From NCBI GenBank assembly GCA_032127075.1, contig JAQAZZ010000153.1, positions 1-14,554 of the forward strand: 14,554 nucleotides of DNA, in the 5' to 3' direction. The notes below the pieces were generated by a model. It did not search any database. It saw nothing but the letters and a program-made list of their open reading frames with translations, and was not told the origin of the DNA. The translations under genes and the position numbers were made by a program. This document shows, piece after piece, positions 9,726 through 14,554 of this stretch. The stretch is from GCA-2699445 sp032127075 (GTDB taxonomy: Bacteria > Actinomycetota > Actinomycetes > S36-B12 > GCA-2699445). How positions within the stretch are numbered: position 1 is the first letter of the stretch; each line of letters begins with the position of its first letter.

Positions 9726-11344
9726 CACATCCGCCAAACGCCGTAGCCGGAGGCGCCCTGAACCGGGGCGGAGTGGACCGCCGACAGCGCCATGGTCAGT
9801 ACCGCCCGGGTGTCGCGGGGGTCGATGATGCCGTCGTCCCACAGCCGCCCTGTGGCGAACAGGCTGGTTGATTCCGATTCGACCTGGTTCTCGAAGGCGT
9901 CACGGATCGGCGCGAACGCTTCCTCGTCGAACTGCCCGCCGGCTGCCGCGGTCTTCTGCCGGGCGACGATCGTGAGGACCCCAGCCAGCTGCTTGGGGCC
10001 CATGACGGCGATGCGGTGGTTGGGCCAGCTGAATACGAATCGGGGGTCGTAGGCGCGTCCGCTCATCCCGTAGTTCCCCGCGCCGTATGAGGCGCCCATC
10101 ATCAGCGTGATGTGCGGCACGCCGCTGTTGGACACCGCGTTGATGAGTTTGGCGCCGTCCTTGATGATGCCGCCCTGCTCATATTTGGTGCCGACCATGA
10201 ACCCGGTGATGTTCTGCGCGAAGAGGATGGGAACGTCCATCCGGTTGCAGAGCTGGATGAACTGCGCCCCCTTGTGGCTCTCCTCGCTGAACAGAATCCC
10301 GTTGTTGGCCAGCACGCCGACGGGGAAGCCGCCGACGTGGCCCCAGCCGGTGACCAGTGTGGTGCCGTACAGCGGCTTGAATTCCTCGAACTGCGACCCG
10401 TCGAGGACCCGGGCCAAGACGTCGCGGGCCTCGAAGGGGACCCGGACGTCGGCGCTGGCGATTCCCAGCAGTTCGGCGGCGTCGTAGCGCGGCGGTTCGG
10501 GCACCCGGTCGGGACCGGGGCCCTGTTTGCGCCACCGCAGGTGAGACACGATCTGCCGCCCGATCCGTAGGGCGTCGTACTCGTCCTCGGCGAGGTAGTC
10601 GGCCAAGCCGCTGGTTCGCGCGTGCATCTCGGCGCCGCCGAGCTCCTCCTCGTCGGCATCCTCATCGATGGCCATCTTGACCAGCGGCGGGCCGCCGAGA
10701 TAGACGCGTGCGGCTTGTTTCTGCAGCACCACGTAGTCGCTCATGCCGGGCACATAGGCCCCGCCGGCGGTGCTGGAGCCGAATACCAGGGTGATGGTGG
10801 GGATCCCCGCCGCCGACAACTGGGTGAGGTTCTTGAACGACGCCCCGCCGGGGACGAAGATCTCGGACTGTTTGGGAAGGTCCGCCCCGCCGGACTCCGT
10901 GAGGCTCACCAGCGGCAGCCTGTTCTGCCGGGCGATATCCATGGCCCGCAGCCCCTTGGCGACCGCGGTCGGACCTTGGGAGCCGCCCTTGACCGTGGGG
11001 TCGTTGGCGATGACCATACATTCGGTTCCGGCGATGCTGCCGATGCCGGTGACTATCCCGGCGCCGAGGGGGTCGTCGGTGCCCCATCCGGCCAGCGGGG
11101 ACAGTTCCAGGAAACCCGTCATAGGGTCCAGCAGGTATTCGATCCGCTCCCGCGGCAGCAGTTTTCCGCGGGAGCGCAGCCGCGCGAGACTGCGGGCGGC
11201 CTTGGTGTCGTCCGGCGTGCCGCCGCCGCGGGTGACCTGCCGCAACAGATCACCGATCTGCGACAGTGATTCGGCCATGGCGGCGCTGTTGGCCGTGAAC
11301 TCGGCGGCAGCGGTGTCCACGGAACTTCGCAAGATGCCGGCCAC
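9725..11344 (-). CDS. Acyl-CoA carboxylase beta subunit (carboxyltransferase), GCC/MCC family
   Basis: A 539-residue carboxyltransferase, first gene of the operon. It moves the carboxyl group from biotin to an acyl-CoA. The N-half has RSRGKLLPRERI (57-68), the SGGADLPKQ segment (151-159) and GSSTAGGAYVPGMSDY (189-204). The C-half has FAQNITGFMVGTKYE and the second oxyanion site GASYGAGNYGM. The methylcrotonyl-CoA carboxylase motif FPDR-HFGR-F-NQ is replaced by FVPGGASFKNLTQL (163-176), so the substrate pocket differs from leucine-pathway enzymes. A geranyl-CoA-like or other branched enoyl-CoA is plausible. The frame continues upstream, but the GTG at 11342-11344 gives the expected start (GILRSSVDTAAAEF). 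It has no Shine-Dalgarno sequence and lies 7 bases after a TAATGT -10 box, so the mRNA is probably leaderless. The start codon lies inside the operator palindrome. Confidence 0.92.
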
Positions 11345-11376
11345 GAACTTGACATTAGTGTCAAGTTCGTGGCCGG
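11337..11376. promoter_or_regulatory. 40-bp palindromic operator at the operon head
   Basis: The arms CCGGCCACGAACTTGACA (11337-11354) and TGTCAAGTTCGTGGCCGG (11359-11376) are exact reverse complements, eighteen bases each, around the centre TTAG. Counting the centre, nineteen of twenty base pairs of the dyad match. It lies between the divergent carboxylase operon and the moeA-like gene, covers the minus-strand -10 box and the GTG start of the carboxyltransferase gene, and is the only long dyad seen in the window. This is the size and position expected for a TetR-family operator, and a TetR gene lies in the operon. Binding by that regulator is inferred. The right arm is partly coding sequence on neither strand, while the left end encodes the first residues of the carboxyltransferase. 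Confidence 0.88.
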
Positions 11377-11380
11377 GCAA
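11352..11380 (-). promoter_or_regulatory. Predicted promoter of the carboxylase operon (leaderless)
   Basis: Read on the minus strand, TTGCCC (11380-11375) and TAATGT (11357-11352) are separated by 17 bases, a good spacing for a housekeeping sigma factor. The bases CAAGTTC then lead directly to GTG at 11344-11342. A transcription start at or next to that G is expected, giving an mRNA without a leader, a common arrangement in actinobacteria. The -10 box lies at the centre of the palindrome, so a bound repressor would exclude RNA polymerase. Predicted from sequence only. Confidence 0.65.
11356..11361 (+). promoter_or_regulatory. Possible -10 box of the divergent moeA-like gene
   Basis: Because of the dyad, the plus strand carries TAGTGT here, also of the form TANNNT, overlapping the minus-strand -10 box by two bases. 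A start near 11368 would leave about 74 bases before the chosen ATG at 11443. No -35-like sequence is seen at the right distance on this strand, so a shared two-way promoter is possible but weakly supported. Confidence 0.3.
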
Positions 11381-11442
11381 GAGCCGGATGCATCTGTGTG
11401 TCGGAGCCCGCCGCGAGCCGCGGCGGACGCCATCATGGCGCC

Positions 11443-12636
11443 ATGGCGGCGACTTCCTGGCAACAGGCACGACGGATCGCCGCCGATACGGATCCCGCTC
11501 CGCCGCAACGGATCGGGCTCATCTCCGCATTGGGGGCGGTGCTGGCGCAGCCCGTGGCGGCTCTGGCGGACCTGCCCCCGGTTCCCTCGGCGGACTTCTC
11601 CGGCTGGGCAGTCGGCGGGGTCGGGCCCTGGGAAGCCTTGCCGCACCGGACCGGGGAACGACTGCCGGACGGAGCGGCAGTGCGGATCCCGGAGGGCGCT
11701 CCGCTGCCCGAGGGCGCGCTCGGCGTGCTGTCGGACCGATACGCCCTGGTCGAAGCCGACGCCGGGCGCCGGACGGTCCTGATCGGCGAGAACGGGAGGC
11801 CGGCTCCCCGTCCGGGGATGCTGAAACCCGGCTACGGAGTCGCCCGTGCGGGGAGCAAGGCGGCCGCCGGCCAGACGCTGCTGAAGCCGGGCGAAGTCAT
11901 CACCGCCGGGACCATCGCGCTCGCCGCCGCCGCCGGGGTGGACGAGTTGACCGTGATACCCCCGGCGACCGTGGCGCCGATCCTGCTTCACAGCGACCTC
12001 CTGCAGACCGGCCCGCCCCGCCGCGGCCGGGACCGGGATGTCGTGGCCCCGCTGATCCCCACCTGGGTTATGGGGGCCGGTGGGCGCTGCCTGCCCGAGC
12101 AGGTCGGCCCGGGCGACTCGCGGCAGCTCGCGGACATGATCGATTCCTCGGGGTGCGAGATCACTGTTGTGTCCGGTGGCCACAGCCCCGGCGTGGCCGA
12201 CCAGGTGCTGACGGCGCTGGACCTGCTCCACGCCGAGATCCTCATCGACCACGTGGCGCTGGACCCGGGCGGACAGATGCTGCTGGCCGAACTGCGCGAC
12301 GGCCGCCGCGTCCTGGCCCTGCCGCGGGAGCCCGCCGGGGCAGTCGTGGCACTGGCGCTGCTGCTGCAACCGATGATGGACGCGTTGTCGTCGCGCCTGT
12401 TGCCGCGTTGGCCGACGGTCATGCTGCGCGAAGGCCTGGAGCCCGACGGGCACGGCCGGGCGGTCCCCGTGGCGGTGGAGCCGGGCGAGTTGGCCGACTT
12501 GGCGGTCGCGCAGCCGTGGCACGGTCCGCACGGCCTCGCTGCGGTGTCGGGCGCAGACGGGATCGCCTTCCTGGACGCCGACAAAGGCCGCCGCGGCGAC
12601 TCGGTCCCGATCGTCGCCCTGCCCGGCAAACAGTAG
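11443..12636 (+). CDS. Divergent MoeA-like (molybdopterin molybdotransferase family) protein
   Basis: A 397-residue protein with the overall MoeA order: an N-terminal part with VLAQPVAALADLPPVPSADFSGWAVGGVG (34-62, conserved-motif residues at 49-57), the beta-rich domain, the MPT/Mo-binding domain (about 175-315) and a short C-terminal domain. Signature motifs are changed: SAMDG(Y/W)A reads SADFSGWA and loses the conserved Asp, GDEL reads SDLL (184-187), SGGVS reads SGGHS (244-248), PGKP reads PGGQ (275-278) and LPGNP reads LPREP (293-297). MoeA inserts molybdenum into molybdopterin, but this copy may not be able to do so. No other molybdenum cofactor gene is nearby. The ATG at 11443 fits the family start, although a GTG at 11398 in the same frame would add 15 residues and neither has a clear Shine-Dalgarno sequence. 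Divergent from the carboxylase operon. Confidence 0.82.
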   Translation: MAATSWQQARRIAADTDPAPPQRIGLISALGAVLAQPVAALADLPPVPSADFSGWAVGGVGPWEALPHRTGERLPDGAAVRIPEGAPLPEGALGVLSDRYALVEADAGRRTVLIGENGRPAPRPGMLKPGYGVARAGSKAAAGQTLLKPGEVITAGTIALAAAAGVDELTVIPPATVAPILLHSDLLQTGPPRRGRDRDVVAPLIPTWVMGAGGRCLPEQVGPGDSRQLADMIDSSGCEITVVSGGHSPGVADQVLTALDLLHAEILIDHVALDPGGQMLLAELRDGRRVLALPREPAGAVVALALLLQPMMDALSSRLLPRWPTVMLREGLEPDGHGRAVPVAVEPGELADLAVAQPWHGPHGLAAVSGADGIAFLDADKGRRGDSVPIVALPGKQ

Positions 12637-12769
12637 CCACCCGGCGGCGGCTCCCCCGGGGCTGCGCTCGTCGGCCGCAGCGCTCGTCGGCGGCTCCCCC
12701 GCAGCGACGCGCAGCGCTTCAACCCCGGAAACCCACGCAGTGGGCAGTTGCGGCGGCTAACGTCGCAGC
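12637..12769. repeat. Intergenic spacer with interleaved direct repeats
   Basis: The 133-bp gap between the moeA-like and channel genes holds two copies of CGGCGGCTCCCCCG (12645-12658 and 12688-12701) and two copies of GCGCTCGTCGG (12664-12674 and 12680-12690). Several GCAGCG words follow. The repeats look like local duplications rather than a mobile element: there are no flanking target-site duplications and no coding capacity. The first copy, rich in G and C right after the stop codon, could also fold and slow transcription, but no T run follows. Confidence 0.7.
12758..12763 (+). promoter_or_regulatory. Predicted -10 box of the channel gene (leaderless)
   Basis: TAACGT, a TANNNT-type -10 element, is followed by six bases (CGCAGC) and then the GTG start at 12770. 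This is the spacing expected when transcription begins at the first base of the start codon. No Shine-Dalgarno sequence precedes the GTG, which agrees with a leaderless mRNA. No convincing -35 box is visible. Confidence 0.5.
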
Positions 12770-13846
12770 GTGGCCTCCGAAGACGATTCCGAAGACACCG
12801 GAGGGCGACTACGACTACCCCAGCGCGCGGTGAGGCCCGTGCGCCAGATCGGGTGGCGGATCGCCATCGCCGCCACGTGTGTGATCATCACCACCCTGGT
12901 CGTCTATCTGGAGCGCAGCGGGTACTCCGACTCCGCGGACGGCGAGATCGCCCCGCTCGACGCCCTGTACTACGCAACCGTGACGCTGTCGACGACCGGC
13001 TACGGCGATATCGCACCGATCAGCGAGGCGGCGCGGCTCACGAATGTGTTCGTCATCACCCCGCTGCGATTCGTGTTCCTGATCGTTCTCGTCGGCACCG
13101 CCCTGGAGGCGCTGACCCGGCGCACCCAATACGACTGGCGGGTCCGCAAATGGAGGGACAAGATGTCCGAGCACACCGTCATCATCGGCTTCGGCGTCAA
13201 GGGCCGCAGCGCGGTGAAATCGCTGCTGGACAGCGGGACGTCACCCAACCGCATCGTGGTCGTGGCCGAGGACGACAACAGCGTCCGGGAAGCCACAGAG
13301 CAGGGGCTGACCGCGGTGCAGGGCGACGGCCGCCGGGAGTCGGTCCTGGCGCAGGCGGGGATCAGCCGCGCCACCCGGGTGGTCATCGCGACCGACGAGG
13401 ACGCCACCAGCGTGCTGATCACCATGCTGACAAAGCGCCTCGCCCCGAAGGCGACGATCGTGTCGGCCGCACGGGAGACGTCCAGCGCGCAGTTCTTGCG
13501 GGATTCGGGTGCCGACGGGGTCATTGTCACCGCCGAGGCGGTGGGTCGGCTGCTGTCGCTGTCCCTGGTCTCTCCCACCGCCGGCCTGCTCATGGAGGAC
13601 CTGCTCGATTCGACCAGGGGACTTGAGGTCGTCGAGCGGGAGATCACGAGCGCCGAGGTGGGCACCGGACCGGAGGAGCTGGACGCCCGTGGCGAACTGG
13701 TGCTCGGCGTGATCCGGGAAGGAAAATTGAACCGCTTCGACGGAAGGACGATCAAGGTGCTCAACCGGGGCGACCGAGTGGTTGTCATCCGGCAGTCAAC
13801 TCTGCAGCAGAGTCTGCCGGATCTACCGGATCTGCCCGATCAGTAG
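12770..13846 (+). CDS. Two-TM potassium channel with RCK (TrkA-N/TrkA-C) domain
   Basis: A 358-residue K+ channel of the MthK/Kch type. A cytoplasmic start (1-25), TM1 (about 28-47), a pore loop with the selectivity filter TTGYGD (75-80) and TM2 (about 91-115) are followed by a linker and an RCK domain. The RCK N-lobe starts at HTVIIGFGVKG (135-145), with the dinucleotide-fold glycines of GFGVKG and a following acidic VVVAEDD strand end. The C-lobe (about 265-345) has GELVLGVIREGKL and NRGDRVVVI. Four subunits form a pore in the membrane, and RCK lobes gate it in response to ions or nucleotides. The tail repeats LPD three times. The GTG start follows a TAACGT -10 box by six bases. A second, strong translation start is present at Met132. 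The gene converges with the sugar transferase gene. Confidence 0.93.
   Translation: MASEDDSEDTGGRLRLPQRAVRPVRQIGWRIAIAATCVIITTLVVYLERSGYSDSADGEIAPLDALYYATVTLSTTGYGDIAPISEAARLTNVFVITPLRFVFLIVLVGTALEALTRRTQYDWRVRKWRDKMSEHTVIIGFGVKGRSAVKSLLDSGTSPNRIVVVAEDDNSVREATEQGLTAVQGDGRRESVLAQAGISRATRVVIATDEDATSVLITMLTKRLAPKATIVSAARETSSAQFLRDSGADGVIVTAEAVGRLLSLSLVSPTAGLLMEDLLDSTRGLEVVEREITSAEVGTGPEELDARGELVLGVIREGKLNRFDGRTIKVLNRGDRVVVIRQSTLQQSLPDLPDLPDQ
13152..13165 (+). promoter_or_regulatory. Internal Shine-Dalgarno and ATG at the RCK boundary of the channel
   Basis: GGAGGG (13152-13157) lies five bases before an in-frame ATG (13163-13165), Met132 of the channel. This ribosome-binding site is far better than anything before the GTG start of the full gene. 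Starting here would give a soluble RCK protein of 227 residues (13163-13846), beginning MSEHTVIIGFG. The archaeal channel MthK makes exactly this kind of extra product from an internal Met at the same domain boundary, and it joins the gating ring. Use of this start is predicted, not shown. Confidence 0.55.
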
Positions 13847-13897
13847 GCGCCCCGACTCTTCAGATCGGCGCCGCTCAGCAGTCGGTCAGTAGGCGCC
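13840..13897. repeat. 12-bp direct repeat spanning both convergent stop codons
   Basis: TCAGTAGGCGCC occurs at 13840-13851 and 13886-13897. In the first copy TAG is the stop of the plus-strand channel gene. In the second, TCA is the complement of the TGA stop of the minus-strand sugar transferase gene. A third GGCGCC lies between (13867-13872). The gap between the convergent genes is only 39 bp. The GGCGCC words could pair to form small hairpins, but no T-rich terminator is present in either direction. Confidence 0.6.
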
Positions 13898-14554
13898 GTC
13901 GCCCCTCAGCACAACGCCGAAGGTCCGGCTGACAATGCTGAGGTCCTGCCGGAACGACTGATTGCTGACGTACCGCAGGTCGAGCTCCATGCGCTCCTCC
14001 CAGGACGTCTCTTTGCGGCCGCTGATCTGCCACAGGCCGGTGAGGCCCGGTCGGCAGAGGTGACGCTGATTGTGCTGCGGCGTGAGGAGTTTGACCTCCT
14101 CGGGCAGCATCGGCCGTGGCCCCACAACGGCCATGTCGCCACGAGCGATGTTGATCAACTGAGGAAGCTCGTCCAACGACCACCGCCGCAGGAACCTGCC
14201 CACCGAGGTGATGCGGGGATCGTTGCGGTAGCGCTCCGGCATGTCCTCGTCCGGATCGCCGAGCACTTCCTCTCGCATGGAGTCAGCCCCAGTCACCATG
14301 GTCCGGAACTTGATGAACGGGAAGAGTTCACCCCGCAGACCCACACGGTCATGGGTGTAGAACACCGGTCCGCGACTGCCGATCTTGATCAGAACAGCGA
14401 TGAGGAAGAACACGGGCAGCAGCAGGAATAGCAGGAGACCGGCCAGGATGCGGTCGAAGGTGTTGCGACGGCCGGCTTCGTAGCCGGCCAAACCTTCGTC
14501 GTAGACCACAGGGGTGCGGTCAACCGTGATCGACGGCGCGTCCAGAGGGGCACC
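13886..14554 (-). CDS. Polyprenyl-phosphate sugar-1-phosphate transferase, N-terminus beyond window
   Basis: The frame is open to the window edge, so the gene is 5'-partial; 222 codons are visible. It belongs to the bacterial sugar transferase family (WbaP/PglC-like), which moves a sugar phosphate from a nucleotide sugar to undecaprenyl phosphate and starts synthesis of exopolysaccharide, capsule or O-antigen units at the inner membrane face. Counting from the first possible GTG (14507-14509): a membrane helix at about 19-42, RGPVFYTHDRVG (46-57), KFRTM (67-71), the catalytic Asp113-Glu114 in SLDELPQL, ARGDMAVVGPRP, and RPGLTGLWQISGR further on. The catalytic domain is complete. The residues before it look like the linker of longer family members that carry extra N-terminal membrane helices, so the GTG at 14509 is probably not the real start. 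Convergent with the channel gene. Confidence 0.92.
   Translation of the reverse strand, partial: GAPLDAPSITVDRTPVVYDEGLAGYEAGRRNTFDRILAGLLLFLLLPVFFLIAVLIKIGSRGPVFYTHDRVGLRGELFPFIKFRTMVTGADSMREEVLGDPDEDMPERYRNDPRITSVGRFLRRWSLDELPQLINIARGDMAVVGPRPMLPEEVKLLTPQHNQRHLCRPGLTGLWQISGRKETSWEERMELDLRYVSNQSFRQDLSIVSRTFGVVLRGDGAY

Noticed and set aside
11349..11354. TTGACA in each palindrome arm as a consensus -35 box
   Set aside because: No -10-like sequence lies 16-19 bases downstream on either strand; the spacing is filled by GC-rich sequence. It is more likely part of the repressor half-site.
11369..11782. Plus-strand frame starting at the GTG that mirrors the carboxyltransferase GTG in the palindrome
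   Set aside because: The dyad forces a second GTG seven bases after TAGTGT, but the product is Arg/Pro-rich, lies in the wrong frame over the moeA-like gene and shows no family motif.

Overview
The window is GC-rich coding DNA with GTG starts, tightly overlapping reading frames and TANNNT-type promoters directly in front of start codons. Together with the gene families present (an MtrAB-LpqB-like signalling operon, a two-subunit biotin-dependent acyl-CoA carboxylase, and a MoeA-like protein of the type seen in Streptomyces relatives), this points to an actinobacterium (Actinomycetota). I cannot name the genus. No rRNA, tRNA, CRISPR array, insertion sequence or phage gene was seen.

Layout, left to right. 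(1) 67-2707, minus strand: an OmpR/MtrA-type response regulator, a membrane histidine kinase and a GerMN-domain lipoprotein, each overlapping the next by a few bases (GTGA and ATGA junctions). An 8-bp tandem repeat runs through the lipoprotein stop codon. (2) 2837-11344, minus strand: an acyl-CoA degradation operon, in transcription order carboxyltransferase (beta), biotin carboxylase/BCCP (alpha), AtuA-family protein, TetR regulator and acyl-CoA dehydrogenase, followed after 126 bp by an enoyl-CoA hydratase of the LiuC/AtuE type. This set matches the acyclic terpene utilisation (Atu) and leucine/isovalerate (Liu) logic: an alpha,beta-dehydrogenation, a biotin-dependent gamma-carboxylation and a hydration. 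AtuA and the lack of the methylcrotonyl-CoA carboxylase pocket motif favour an isoprenoid or other branched acyl-CoA over leucine. (3) 11337-11376: an almost perfect 40-bp palindrome that contains the -10 element and the GTG start of the first operon gene. It is the best operator candidate for the embedded TetR regulator and implies a leaderless mRNA. (4) 11443-12636, plus strand: a divergent MoeA-like protein in which the usual signature motifs are altered. (5) 12770-13846, plus strand: a two-TM potassium channel with a C-terminal RCK domain. A strong Shine-Dalgarno sequence and ATG lie exactly at the start of the RCK domain, as in archaeal MthK. (6) 13886-14554, minus strand: the C-terminal part of a polyprenyl-phosphate sugar transferase, cut by the window edge and convergent with the channel.

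The two most interesting items are the operator/leaderless promoter at the head of the Atu-like operon and the possible internal start that would make a free RCK subunit. The regulator-operator pairing, the substrate of the operon and the internal start are inferences from sequence architecture and were not tested.
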